Part shown: positions 22,742-33,963 of the stretch, in pieces
Layout of the letters: each line of letters starts with the position of its first letter
Position numbering within the stretch: the stretch's first letter is position 1
Source of the DNA: Leptidea sinapis
Lineage: Eukaryota; Arthropoda; Insecta; Lepidoptera; Pieridae
DNA: 64,000 nucleotides
NCBI RefSeq assembly: GCF_905404315.1
Contig: NC_066287.1
Span: 3,286,001 to 3,350,000 of the forward strand
Direction: 5' to 3'
Translations under genes and position numbers: made by a program
Notes under the pieces: model-generated
Database searches by the model: none
Told to the model about the DNA's origin: nothing
The model's input: the letters and a program-made list of their open reading frames with translations, nothing else

Positions 22742-23100
22742 GTGCCATATAAAGGCATAAAAGGCATTTATTTTCTCATAATTGATTCCTTTAGAGTTCT
22801 TTTTGATTTCATTCCTAATATACTAGACACTACTACCGCTTCGGAAACAAATGGCGCTCTAAGACATAAGAAGCGGCGCAAGAAACTCTCCCAGCATTTG
22901 TTTTTAATCAAGTATAAAATTGCTATAAATAATTGCTATAAAATAATCATAATCTAGTCCCAGGCTGTCTAATCATTTAGATATTCAGCAGTGGAGTAAT
23001 AAGATTTACGACAGAGCCATTTTTTTTATAAAACATTTAAATTTATTTATAGATAATGCCTGAACAGTGGCTGGGACTTTATTATAGAAGTGTATACATT
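22742..23100 (+). repeat. Interspersed repeat (LINE 3' type), copy 2
   Basis: Matches 5345-5665 through CTAGACACTACTACCGCTTC, GAAACTCTCCCAGCATTTG and ATTCAGCAGTGGAGTA, and extends further 3' to about 23100. Confidence 0.65.
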
Positions 23101-23595
23101 TACCCTTAAAGTTATTATGTATCTTAACTAATATAACTAGGATTCCAAACCTGTGAACCGTATTATATCAGACTTCGAACATATGCACAGTACAGAATCT
23201 TAAATGTTTTAATAAATGCGACATTCCGATGACCATCCGATGACATTCTAATAATGAAACATAATGAAGTTTTGAAGTCTTATAAGCTAAATATTTTAGT
23301 GTTCATCGAACATTTATTTTCAAAATTTATATGATAAATTCAAAAAACCATTTTTATTTTTATCTTTTCCAAAACTAATTTTTTTTTTAAGAAATTTGGT
23401 GAAAATTTACCTTTTTATGTCCCAAATACACTGTAATTTAATAGAATGAATATTTATTTTTTCACCTTATTTTGACTCAAATATCGAAAAAGAACCCTTA
23501 TTATCAATCGAAAATTCACCCGTTAAAATATCAGCTTTTTTCGAAAATTTGTTTTGAATCATAATAGACTCCTAAATCACAAATTTTATAGACTA
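23101..23595. other. No recognisable feature
   Basis: Nothing supported. Confidence 0.4.
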
Positions 23596-23926
23596 CTAGC
23601 TGACCCAGCAAACGTTGTATTGCCGATATTAAAATCGCGATACAAAAGTAACTGTTGATCGTAGATGGGTGAAAATTTGAAGTTGTATGTATATTTTGCT
23701 GACTGATTTAATGCTGACTCATAATCAAACAAATTTAAAAAAAAATTACAAAAAAATTAAAAAAAAAATCGTGTGGCCCACTCTTAACATTTAGGGGGAT
23801 GAAAAATAGATGTTTTCCGATTCTCAGGCCTACCCAATACGCACTCAAAATTTCATGAGAATCGGTCGAGCCGTTTTGGAGGAGTTCGGTCCCGCACACC
23901 GTGACACGAGAATTTTATATATTAGA
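23596..23926 (-). mobile_element. Non-autonomous Helitron
   Basis: Minus-strand element. Its 3' terminus is at 23596 (CTAGCTGACCCAGC on the plus strand), and its 5' TC is at 23925-23926, followed by T. The A/T flanks fit Helitron insertion. It shares GCCGATATTAAAATCGCGAT and TTTCATGAGAATCGGTC with the element at 5835-6140 but has a longer middle. Confidence 0.85.
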
Positions 23927-23939
23927 TAGAGTAATTGGT

Positions 23940-24620
23940 GATTGCTTTGGGTTACAGATGATTTTCAGGGGATGAGTTTTTCGAGTGCAGGAACACATGT
24001 ACCATTTAGACTCGAACCCGCGACCTCTCGCGTTCCGTGCGAGTGCTCTTACAACAAAACAGTTGATAACATATCAAATTGTTTAGATTTGTAAGAGTGA
24101 CATCTCAAGGCAATTTTCTAATATGCAAATATTGGGGTTCAGCAGCTGAAAAGAAGATCCTGTAGATGAAGCCACAACCTGAGAGTTGAACAAAGCATAC
24201 AAGATTTTATCAACGATGCGTCACTCGAACGGTTGGCTCAGTTGGAAAAGCACTCGCACTAAACGCGAGAAGTCGTGGGTTCGAATCCCGCATCATTCAT
24301 TAAATTTTGTTTTCATATTTTATTTGTGTATTTAATTCCAGAAGTGGGTTATCACTTTAAAAACATAACAAATTGCTTAAATATGCAAGAGGGACGTCAA
24401 GTCAATTTCCTAATATGCAAATATCGGGGTTAAGCAGATTATCAACTGTAAAGTAGATACTGTAGATGAAGCCACAACCTGAGAGTTAAACAAAGCATAC
24501 AAGATTTTATCAACGATACGACACTCGAACGTTTGGCTCAGTTGGAAGAGCACTCGCGCGGAACGTGAGAGACGTCGCCAGTTTGAGTCCCGCATCGTTC
24601 ATAAAAAGTTGTTTTCAAAT
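23940..24620. repeat. Tandem dimer of the hybrid LINE/tRNA repeat, with an inverted partial unit
   Basis: Two plus-strand units, each with TCAAxxCAATTTxCTAATATG, GATGAAGCCACAACCTGAGA and a tRNA-like cloverleaf (24227-24298 and 24527-24600), lie about 297 bases apart. An inverted partial tRNA-like part is at about 24005-24060. Cloverleaf 1 keeps a 7-bp acceptor, a GTGGG/CCCGC T stem and a CTCGC/GCGAG anticodon stem. The loops differ between copies (ACTAAAC, GCGGAAC), so decoding identity is not conserved. The arrangement is a short satellite-like array built on a SINE-like unit. Confidence 0.75.
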
Positions 24621-24748
24621 TATATTCTAGTATTACTATCGAGTAATTGGTTGCGAGACCTATACATCTATGTCTGGAATATTGAGTTTTAAATGTAATG
24701 GCATTAATTTGTCATCTCTGAACATTATTTCATACATCCATAAATTTT

Positions 24749-25058
24749 TACCAGTGGGAGGCTCCTCTGCACAGGATGCCGGCTAGATTATGGGTACCAC
24801 AACGACGCCTATTTAGAAGCAGTAATATGTAAGCTTTACTGTGTTTCGGTCTGAAGGGCGCCGTAGCTAGTGAAATTACTGCGCAAATGAGACTTAACAT
24901 CTCAAGGTGACGAGCGCAGTTTTAGTGCCGCCCAGAATTTTTGGGGGTTACAAGAATCCTGAGCGGCACTACATTGCAATGGGCAGGGCGTATCAATTGC
25001 CATCAGCTGAACGTCCTGCTCGTCTTGTCACTTATTTTCATAAAAAAAAAAAAAAAAA
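24749..25058 (+). mobile_element. Poly(A)-tailed retroelement (SINE-like family C), near full length
   Basis: Starts TACCAGTGGGAGGCTCC, passes TGGGTACCACAACGACGCCT, AATCCTGAGCGGCACTAC and CATCAGCTGAACGTCCTGCT, and ends in a run of about 16 A. Related copies: 36857-37101 (full) and 41585-41690 (5' part only). No ORF. A short LINE-mobilised element is the likely origin. Confidence 0.8.
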
Positions 25059-25494
25059 CGGATTCACCTACATACGTACACTCCGTTGAAAACATGGGGG
25101 TAGCCGGCGATTAGGACCCCAACGCGAATAATCTTGACGAGCAGCTTCACTGTTACAAAAACCTAAATGAAACATATTGAAGGTGTTCTGTATTTGTATT
25201 TTTAAAACAGACGGTGTGCAATTTGATCAAGCTCTTCCATATTTCAATTCAAATGAAAAATTAATCTACATTCGTGATTGGATACATATCAAAAAAGACC
25301 AATGCGCGCGAAAAGCATTTGAAAAAAGAACTCTTTGAAAACAATGTTTTTTTTATGATTTGATAAATGTAATTTGGATGCCTGTCAACCTGTTCTCGTT
25401 TCACCACATGTAGATAATATATATTATATAACATAGATAGAGATAATCAGCTGGAAACTCGAATATACTTTCTTTTTTATGTAAATTTTATGAT
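25059..25494. other. No recognisable feature
   Basis: Nothing supported. Confidence 0.4.
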
Positions 25495-25495
25495 T

Positions 25496-26045
25496 AAAAG
25501 GAACGCATGTCATATCGCCCTGAAAACACCACGCAAGAAAGCATTCCATAATTTGGGTAAACGTCAACGTCAAAGTCAAATAGACTTTAATCAGACTTAA
25601 AATAAACGCTTTTGAATCGTCATTATAAATATTTGTAATAAATAACTGAATACCATTTTTCGTGGAAAGAACGTACAAGAATCTCGGCCACTTTTTTAAA
25701 TTAATTAGTATTTTATAATGGATTTAATATATTATATAACTAATTAGTTCGTACGGTGCTGCACCCAATTATGAATCATGTTCAAAGTTAAAACCGCACT
25801 GTAGGGGTGAAGCACACATCCAGATGGTGAGGCTGATATCCAAGTTTGTAGCGTGTTATACGAAGGTGGAATTCGGAGACTGGAATCAAGTCAAAAAGCT
25901 CTTCGGAATACTACCTGTGATGAATTCGGTAGAATACACACAATGTCTCTACGCAACGCCAAGTGATCTAGCCGTTTACAGAGCACTGGACCCCCAATGA
26001 TTCAAGCAGGTGTGCGTTGCACGCGGTCAAATGGTTCGAACTGAT
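25496..26045 (-). mobile_element. LINE-A copy interrupted by another LINE tail
   Basis: 25496-25553 and 25790-26045 together match the LINE-A end on the minus strand (plus-strand words CATGTCATATCGCCCTG, then AAACCGCACTGTAGG and GAAGGTGGAATTCGG). Between them, 25554-25789 carries AACGTCAAAGTCAAATAGAC, the complement of a (TTTGAC)-type LINE tail. A different LINE therefore inserted into this copy. Confidence 0.65.
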
Positions 26046-26179
26046 TCTGGGGTGAGCCAGACCAGAGATGACGCAAAGTTATTCCAAATTTAAAACTTTT
26101 ATCTTTATATTACCGTTGTTACTACAGAATTAGATGACAGGGAGAAGTAATTTTAAACTTGGAGTAACTTTACACCGTG

Positions 26180-26778
26180 TTCATTAATGAGACAGTATAT
26201 AATATGGCCGGACAGCATGTTGGAATATGTAAATATCTACATTTATCTCGGAAAATTATTGTTATTTGGTTATAACAGCGAGGAGGAAGAAGTCGAACGT
26301 AGGTTAAATATGAGCTGGAAAAAAATCTGAAGTTTAGAAGAAATTTTAAAAGGGTCATTCCATCTGCATGTCAAAAAGATTGTTATGGACACTTGCATTC
26401 TACCGACTCTCACATACGGCTGTCAAACGTGGACATACAATACAAAGTTAAAAACTAAACTAGCGACCTGCCAGAAAGCGATGGAAAGGAGTCTGCTGAA
26501 AATAAGAAAAATTCAAAAGATTAGAAGCTGAATTTGAGTACGCTGTAACACAAAAGTGGCGCTGGGCAGGTCATATGGCGAGATTCATGGTGAAAATATG
26601 GACAGTTGAAACGAAAATTTATGAAGGATCATTTGGCAATAGAAAAAGAAGCCGTACAAGAAACAAATGGGTAGATGCAATAATAAAATGGCAGCAAAGG
26701 AATGGAGAGGTAACGCACAGAAGAGGGATACTTGGAGTAAGCTGGAGGAGGCCTATACCCACAGTGGGGTTCAAATAA
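26180..26778 (+). pseudogene. RTE/BovB-like LINE ORF2 C-terminal fragment
   Basis: In broken frames it reads VNIYIYLGK, EEEEVERRLNMSWKKI, then TCILPTLTYGCQTWTYNTKL and QKAMERSLLKI. It closes with a GAGQV-like block (AGH in the family) and RGILGVSWRRP or, in the other frame, TWSKLEEAYTH. That is the order after the RT palm in RTE-type ORF2 (YLG, LTYGxQTW, QRAMERxML, WAGH, DRxxW). RT catalytic motifs and endonuclease are missing, and stops occur. A fragment of the same type is at 38443-38625. Confidence 0.75.
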
Positions 26779-27310
26779 CATAACTTTATATTATACGCGT
26801 AGTCTTAAGATAATATTATGTATTCGAAGTTTGTTGGAATCAACAAAGGCTTATTATTTATATTATATGTTGCCGGACCTGCGGTTTAAAGAACGCTAGA
26901 ATGTGGGCCGGCGTTGAGTATTACGTGTTTTCGCCTAGGAGTGTGTTCTATCTATTCAATTAGATGGTATAGACTAGAGTACAGCAATTATTATATAGGA
27001 TCCTGGTACTTCATATTTGTATTACAATTTAAAACATGTCACGTGTACAAGTGAGTGAGTGACTGACATAGAAATAATCTAAATAAAGCTTGGAGCACAC
27101 TGAGAAATACAAACGCACATTTTTTTTAAATTTACGTTGTTACCACAAACAAAAATCTAAGCACTGTAATAAAAACTGTTGCTACTTTTCATCAAAATAC
27201 TTAGTGGCTAGTGGCAAGTGGTTTGTTATTCAAAATACTAAGCACTATACGCCAGTATATTGTAAGTCTAGGTTGAGACAATAGAATGTATTGAATATAA
27301 TTATGGCATT
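26779..27310. other. No recognisable feature
   Basis: Nothing supported. Confidence 0.4.
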
Positions 27311-27314
27311 TTTT

Positions 27315-27445
27315 TTTAAAAGCGTATAAAAGAATACTGGGAGTTTGATGCGCCTTTCCTCTCTCTTAGAGCGCCATTTGTTTCCAAAGCGATGGTATAG
27401 ATTTTATTTGACATCAAAAAGAATTCTAAAAGAATGAATCAAGGA
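27315..27445 (-). repeat. Interspersed repeat (LINE 3' type), copy 3
   Basis: The complement of the family at 5345 and 22742: AGAGCGCCATTTGTTTCC and CAAAAAGAATTCTAAAAGAA are visible on the plus strand. Partial copy. Confidence 0.6.
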
Positions 27446-27824
27446 CATTTTAGCTTTTTTATCAGATGTTCATATATATAGTGGATTGTAATACAAGGGT
27501 CAAAAGGGTTATTTTACAAATAAACAGAAGTATCGCTCAAAATCCAAGGAAGCGTATCTAAAGATTTGTACAAAAGCAGTGTTGCTTGTAGTAAGCAGAG
27601 CTTGCCCAGTGTAGGACATATATGATTTTTTTGAGCCTCTTTAGTTATGAAAACTGTTACAATTCAGACTGTACAAAACAGTTTACATACAAAACTATAG
27701 CTTGAAATTTTACCTACACATTATAAAAACTCATTTTTATGACTACCTACTCCTTAGAATTTATATCACCCTGCAGGCTATTGTCGCTTACTATCTCTGT
27801 CATATCACATATAATATTTCAATA
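27446..27824. other. No recognisable feature
   Basis: AT-rich, nothing supported. It ends with the TA target of the Tc1-like element (27823-27824). Confidence 0.4.
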
Positions 27825-29379
27825 TACACACATCAAAAAATTCTAAGCAACATGCATGATATTACAAATTTGCCATTTATCTTAATTAATTTTTAAGTCT
27901 TTTATCACTCAAAGTGCATAGGTATTTAAACTTTTTTGTTATTGATGACATACTGACTAGTTGTAAAAAAAAACTTTCGTTGATGCTTTGTTTTATTCAT
28001 AAAATTAAGTGAAAGGGAATTTGTTTGAATTTAAGTGTGTATTTTATTGCTACGTTTAGTCTTGATTTTATAATTTTACCAACCTTTTAAATAAAGTTAG
28101 CGACAAAATTGAATTCTTAAATATTCTTTACGTCATGGAGCGACGTCATTTGACGGCAAATGTAATGCTGTAGTAGGTGTGTATGTCTGTAGGGATGTTG
28201 CAAGCGGTAAGTAATCAATCTCAGGTATATCAGCATTTTGGCATTCATAGAAGTGTTATTTGTCGTCTTTTGCCAAATAACACTTCTACAATAATACAAG
28301 GGAACCCGCTGAACAGCAATCAGGCTGTAAAAGGAGCACAACCACTCGGCAAGACCGGTACATACAACTGACTACAAGACGCAGGCCGATGTTAACCGCT
28401 CGAGAGATAAGTTTGAGGCTACAAAATTCAAGTGGTGTTGATGTAAGTCCCCAGACTTTACGAAATCGACTGTATGAGTACGGCCTACGAGCTCGATGCT
28501 CAATTAGGTGCCCACCGATAAATCACGGGAGTCGAGCTCGTCGAAATGAATGGTGTAGAGAACGCAGAACATGGACCCAGGAACAATGTGATAAAATAAT
28601 GTTTTCCGATGAGCCGCGATTCGGGTTTAGGCCTGATACAAGCAGGGTGCGAGTGTACCGTCGGCCCGGAAATACTGAAAGGCTCAGGTGCACCCAGGAA
28701 GTTCATCCCTACAGCGGCTCAACAGTTATGGTATGCGCGGGTTTTATGAAGAACAGATGAACTGAGCTCGTTTTTGTAAATGGACACATGAACGCTGAAA
28801 ATAACGTTGAGGATATTCTCAGATCTTATGTCCATCCATTTGCACAAACCTTTGGCTTCGATTTTACGTTAATGCATGACAATGCGCGTTCACATACAGC
28901 TCGGCAAACCAGTCAATATTTGGCAACGGAAAACGTCCTGGTATTGCCCTGGCCTGCACAATCGCCAGATTTCAACCCAACCCAACAGCTGAAGGATTTG
29001 CTGCAATTTCATTGGGAGCGAATACCGCAAGATTACATAAACAGTCTTATTAATTTAATTAATAATCGTTGCCGACAAGTTCTGAATAGCAGAGGAGGCC
29101 ATACTTTGTATTAAGTTATTCTATTCATTCACAATTAATTCATTTTCTTTAGAAATTTCATTTTGTTAAAAAATGTTGCTTATGTACCTTAGTTTCCGCA
29201 GTATATTCTAATATTGTTAATTGCTGTTATTAAAAGAACTTAGAAAGACAACAGCTGTTATTTTCACATCACAGGACCCTAAAAATATTATTTTAAAAAT
29301 AAAATACAACGTTATAATGTGATAAACCATCCTAAAATTTAAATTAGTACATATTGCTTAGACTTTTTTGATGTGTGTA
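27825..29379 (+). mobile_element. Tc1-like transposon, both ends present
   Basis: Terminal inverted repeats of about 30 bp (TACACACATCAAAAAATTCT at the left; the right complement differs at two positions) are flanked by TA on both sides (27823-27824 and 29380-29381), the Tc1/mariner target duplication. At 1555 bp it has the length usual for Tc1 elements. It encloses a single disrupted transposase gene on the plus strand. The short inverted repeats are unlike the long ones of some Tc1 subfamilies. Confidence 0.92.
28177..29114 (+). pseudogene. Tc1-type DD34E transposase, disrupted
   Basis: The N-terminal helix-turn-helix region (QVYQHFGIHRSVICRLL) is in one frame (28177-28371). After a frameshift near 28380 the rest is in another: LTAREISLRLQ, then WTQEQCDKIMFSDEPRFGF with the first Asp, and SGSTVMVCAGFM. 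An in-frame TGA at 28758 follows. The remainder has LMHDNARSHTARQ with the second Asp and PWPAQSPDFNPTQQLKDLL. The third catalytic residue, Glu in SPDLNPIE, reads Gln here. Frameshift, stop and lost Glu make it inactive. Length and order otherwise fit Tc1 transposases, which cut and paste DNA into TA sites. Confidence 0.9.
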
Positions 29380-29447
29380 TATAGAAAAAGTATTTTTTTT
29401 TTTTCTTTTTATTGAGGGATTTTATTCAAGCGTTTTTTCCTAGTTTT

Positions 29448-29910
29448 CAACCGACTTCAAAAAAGGAGGAGGCTCTCAATTCGTCGGTTTTTTTTTTTTA
29501 TGTTTGTTACCTCAAAACTTTCGACCGGGTGAACCAATTTTAATAATTCTTTTTTTATTTGAAAGCTGGTGCTTCCCATGTTGTCCCATTATAATTGGTC
29601 CAGATCTAACAATGGCATCCATGAAAAAACCATAAAACTTTTAAATTTTCTATATAATTCAAAGTGGAGTCGGTGTCATCCAAGATAGGTATGTAACTAC
29701 ATACATAGTTATAGGTGAGATGTGCTTGAGTCGTGAGGAGGCGAGAGGCGAGAGCGGGTCGCGGCGGAAGGACACTGATACCATAAATAACAATAATCGT
29801 AACTAGAATTAGATTAATTAATTAGATTGTATTTAAATACGCAATTATTTTTATACTTTTTAGTGCATATTATATCTATTGTTTTGGAATAGTGTTTTTG
29901 AAGTCGGTTG
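29448..29910. mobile_element. MITE-like repeat with CAACCGACTTC ends
   Basis: Begins CAACCGACTTCAAAAAAGGA and ends TTTTTGAAGTCGGTTG, inverted ends of about 15 bp. The interior has ACCTCAAAACTTTCGACCGG and GAAAGCTGGTGCTTCCCATG, a repeat I recognise as frequent in Lepidoptera. No coding capacity. It lies 69 bp beyond the Tc1-like element. Confidence 0.7.
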
Positions 29911-30054
29911 TGTTTTTGTTATTTTTTTAACTGTTAGTTAATTTCTGTTTTTGTTTAATAATAGAGATTTTATTTGCAGAACTAAATTGCTATTTAAAAC
30001 GTTCTAATGATGTTTTTTTTAAATAACACAAGAATAAACATCATTTATGTCATT

Positions 30055-30480
30055 TTTAGGGTTCCATACCTCAAAAAGACGAAATAGGCGCCCTATAGGA
30101 TCACTTTATTTTCCATCCGTCCTACTGTCTGCCTGTCATTTTTCTTTGATTATTCGGGAACGCGTGGAGGTATCGAGTTTAAATTTACTCAGGTCTACAG
30201 TTTGTTAAAGTTATAAAAAAATCAAACTTCTAAGTTAATGTAACAAAAGATTCGACTGTTTATGCCGCAAGAAACATATATTTCGACACTCTCGAAGGAT
30301 TAAAGATGTATAGGGTATTTTCCGTTGACGTAAACCTATAAATAAGTTGGCAAGTGATACCGTCTTATACTAAAAGTATAGGGAAATAATTTGACAATTA
30401 TACATCTGTAAGTAAATCATATAAATAAAAAATGTACGGAAGTTTACGGTAGGGCGAGTCCGAGCCTCGTTTGTCCGGTT
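30055..30480. repeat. Dispersed repeat containing 'GGGTTCCATACCTCAAAAAG'
   Basis: Starts with TAGGGTTCCATACCTC, passes CCTATAGGATCACTTTATT and ends with GAGCCTCGTTTGTCCGG. This set of words recurs in many lepidopteran genomes as I know them and is partly shared with 21205-21300 here. No ORF or defined termini. Confidence 0.5.
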
Positions 30481-31477
30481 TTTTCTATATTTATCACCAT
30501 TAACACAGAATATAGAGTTAAGAGTTCACTGCTAGTCTGAAGTGTCATTTAATTTCTTGAAAGATTGTGTGATTTTATTATTTAATTAAATGTCCTACGC
30601 ACTTTATTTTTATTCTTCTGAAAAGCTGAGTGACCGACCTCCATTAAGCCGTGCATTGAGTGGAAACGCGTGAAAATTGACACCCCTAGCTTGCTATCGC
30701 GTTTTTAATTACTACGCCACGGTCTATTGTTGTAGTACCTTAGGGGAATCTAGCTTTAGGGATGTCACTTTAACAAACAGTAACATATTTTGTTTTTCAA
30801 ATGACAATTTTGTTCACTTACTGTATAAAGAAGCATACTGACATTAAAAATATTAAATAAAATACATACTAAATAGATCAGCAAAAACCCTCCCAGGGTT
30901 ACCTCCGTTATGCCATCGTATAAGATATAACACTGTACACTGTTTCAATACTGCTGCAGATTTCTTTATTTACATGGCGTCTTTTGCTATTCGCTATCTC
31001 ACCTTTTTTATGGGATATACCACTGATAACGAATGGCCGGTAGATTCTTTGTACTGAGTTCCCGTTAGTTTTCTTTCAGTACGAAACTCTTTTAGACAAA
31101 ACTAACAAATACTTTATCACAGGCTGTTAAACCGTTATGGCAATTGGCAGGTACTTATCACACATCACAAACAATCTTATGAACATATGATTTTATCAAC
31201 AATATTTCCCAAGTTCTGTCGTTAGTAAAATAAGTTTTGTTCATTTTAATTTTCACTTCACTATACTCTAGGCAATAAGATCAAAAGGGTTTTTTTTATA
31301 ACAATTGACATATTTTAATACCACCAACTAAGAAATCACAAACAAGCTTACATCTAAGTAATTAACTTTTAAATTAAATAGATCAATTTGTTAAGTATCT
31401 AAGAATAAATTTTAAAGAACACAATTACTAATATTCAAACAGAAATTGGGCAGAGTATCGACCTAACTAGTCAAGAG
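30481..31477. other. No recognisable gene
   Basis: AT-rich, with no coding pattern or repeat I can name. Confidence 0.4.
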
Positions 31478-31750
31478 TTGCAGCGGAAATGTGTCGACGC
31501 TTTTTTTTTGTGCTCAAACAAATGAAAGGGCTACCCTCCGGAATAACGACTAATAACCGTGGTGAATGCTCATGCATACCAACGCAGCCTAAGTCTGCGT
31601 TGGTTATATGGGACTCACGTAAAATCTAGGTCCACTAAACACCACCTGAGGTTAGCTTTGGGCAAGTGCCCTCTAAGCCTTCGTCGAAGGCGATCTTCTT
31701 CAGAGAGGCGCAAGCGGCACTCCCTATGGAGTATCCGAGCGAGATACATT
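31478..31750. other. Flank of the inverted-end array
   Basis: GGAAATGTGTCGACGCT at about 31485 has a near copy (GAGATGTGTCGACGCT) at 32250, so the array is bracketed by a direct repeat as well as by inverted ends. A 71-codon open run (31559-31774) runs into the array and looks accidental. Confidence 0.4.
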
Positions 31751-32091
31751 TGTGAGTACGCGGGTGACCATTGATCGGGCCGGTCCTAGTTACCATTAAC
31801 CATTACAGGACCGGCCCGAGTAACCATTTTAACCATTATTACGAATGAATAGTAGAGATGCAGTACGCGGGTAACCATTGATCGGGCCGGTCCTAGTTAC
31901 CATTAACCATTACAGGACCGGCCCGAGTAACCATTTCAACCATTATTACCAATGCATAGTAGAGATGCAGTACGCGGGTAACCATTGATCGGTCGGGTCC
32001 TAGTTACCATTAACCATTTGTCTATAACCATTACAGGACTGGTCCGAGTAACCATTTTAACCAATTAATAGTAGAAATCCGCGTACTCACA
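31751..32091. mobile_element. Inverted-end element made of three 107-bp units
   Basis: Perfect 13-bp inverted ends, TGTGAGTACGCGG (31751-31763) and CCGCGTACTCACA (32079-32091), enclose three tandem units starting at 31758, 31865 and 31972 (step exactly 107). Each unit has an 11-bp inverted pair (GGGCCGGTCCT and AGGACCGGCCC in units 1-2; decayed in unit 3). The pair surrounds AGTTACCATTAACCATTAC, with further TAACCATT words around it. Unit 3 carries a short extra TAACCATT-type block. No coding capacity. I do not recognise the family; a foldback or MITE-like transposon is the simplest reading. Confidence 0.8.
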
Positions 32092-32335
32092 GATAGAACC
32101 ATTAATTATAGTTATTTACCAAGTGTCATAGATTAATTTAGTATCTTAAGTGAATAAATACTTTTACAATGAAACCAATATACATATATCTACCCCTAAG
32201 TGCACCCCTTTTCATGGTCATCCTTCCATCATTTCAAGATCCATCTCAGCGAGATGTGTCGACGCTAGGGAGACATCGCCTTTTATAGACATCTTCACCC
32301 TGTCCACCTGTCACTGTCAATAATATATAAACTAA

Positions 32336-32711
32336 CTAGCTGACCCGACAGACGTTGTTCTGTATATAATAAATAAAATAATGTTTTTATATGAATTTGT
32401 CAATAATATATCATAACATCAAAAATTACTTCGTAAAATATGCACCCTGCTGTCGTAATGAAATTGTTTCACAGCAGTACTGTCAAACCGTGCGTCAATA
32501 AATTATCTCATAGAAATTATGTATGGACACATCAAAGGAAAAACAAATTTGTTGTTTTTATTTAATTTAGCAGCATGTTCCTATTTATTCACCTTTTAAA
32601 CCTTCTCTGGACTTCCACAAATAATTCAAGACCTAAATTTGCCAAATCGGTCCAGCCGTTCTCGAGTTTTAGCAAGACTAACGAACAGCAATTCATTTTT
32701 ATATATATAGA
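32336..32711 (-). mobile_element. Non-autonomous Helitron (family of 14608-15162)
   Basis: On the minus strand it starts TCTATATATATAAAAATG (5' end at 32711) and ends ...GTCAGCTAG at 32336. It shares TCCAGAGAAGGTTTAAAAGG (as complement) with 14608-15162 but is shorter. A/T flanks are present at both ends. Confidence 0.88.
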
Positions 32712-33120
32712 TTATATAATTGTATTTGTAAGGAGGTATTAGATCTTATTATTTTAAAATTATGTGTAGGTATATAATATTTGCAATTTGCTGTAATTGC
32801 AATAACACGTAGATTTAGATTTATTTAGAATAATATTTAATGTAATTAGTAATTGATTACTAATAAATAAATGGCGTTGCTAATAAATGAACACTTTCAT
32901 TCCATGCAAGACAATATTCATGTACAGCAATATCCTACATTCTAATGGCTATCGGACAAAAGCATTATTACACTATATTAAGTGTTGTGAATCAAAGTTG
33001 GAGCTATAACTTGTGGGCTTCCCGAGAGGTTTTGTCAGTGGATTAACAGTTTCCCAACTAGGCGAAGCATAGGTACAGTAAAGGTTTTAAAGGAGTTCTT
33101 GTTTAAGCTTACAAACCCTT
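32712..33120. other. No recognisable feature
   Basis: Nothing supported. Confidence 0.4.
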
Positions 33121-33159
33121 GAACGCTGGCTACTTATGATCTATTGAACCCTTCCATTA

Positions 33160-33640
33160 TTATCCTGATGATAGCACTGGAGATGCCGTATTCATGGGCG
33201 ATGCAGATATCTCTCGGAAAATCATCGACCACTGCCGGAAGGACATATCATCTGACAGCCATGACAAAAGGTACGGTATGGGGTAGAACAAAGCCTGTTC
33301 AGTTTCACCCCTAAAATACTGAAGTTGGAGTTTAGCCACAAACAAACCATTTGTCGTGTCCCTGCTCTTCGTCAATAGTCTCCTAGTCCCTCGCCTAATA
33401 TCGCTATAATGGGTCTCAATAATTCGAGAAACTCTTTCCTCCTTACAAAATTGGGAAGTGCCCTTCGGCTCTAGATCTTTCATATACACCAAAATCGAAA
33501 GTGCCGTACGACACACTACGCCCTGACCAAGTTCTGACCCTGAATTTGTTTATAAGATTGTTTATTTTACATGGTCTTATAGCTTGTTTCAATAGCTTTC
33601 TTATACATTCTCTCATCATAATTATAAGCAATCTATTCAT
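33160..33640 (-). other. Unrecognised open reading frames
   Basis: Two overlapping minus-strand frames (118 and 65 codons) are longer than usual for this AT-rich context. The first contains KDLEPKGTSQFCKEERVSR and ETEQALFYPIPYLLSWLSDD. I do not recognise a domain. The second contains YERSRAEGHFPIL, which in another frame overlaps the first. A frameshifted old coding region, from a gene or transposon, is possible. Chance is not excluded. Confidence 0.3.
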
Positions 33641-33963
33641 ACACGTAAAGAATACGCATTGACAAGCTGCTGCGCGCGCACCAAACTCGCCCCGAGCGAT
33701 CTATGGTATACGCGGGGGCACTTACCGATTACGGAAGGTTAAAAAAACTAGGTCTTATCAATAGAGCAAGACAATACTTCAAGTCCATGTTTTTGAGCTC
33801 CATAAGGTGTAGCCCCGGTCACATATTATGGAGTTTCACTCCGATCTGGTACACCCAGTATCCCATTCCATCCTAGTAAAACTAGGTGCATTAGCATGCC
33901 CGGCTGACTTTTTCTAGTAGGTAGCCTTGAGTAATCTTTCGCAAAAAGCACCTCAATAGATTT

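Noticed and set aside
31559..31774. 71-codon Arg/Ser-rich ORF
   Set aside because: Extends into the tandem/inverted array and has no homologue I recognise; composition is driven by local GC-rich words.
31751..32091. CRISPR-like array
   Set aside because: Units are directly adjacent tandem copies without unique spacers, in a eukaryotic context.
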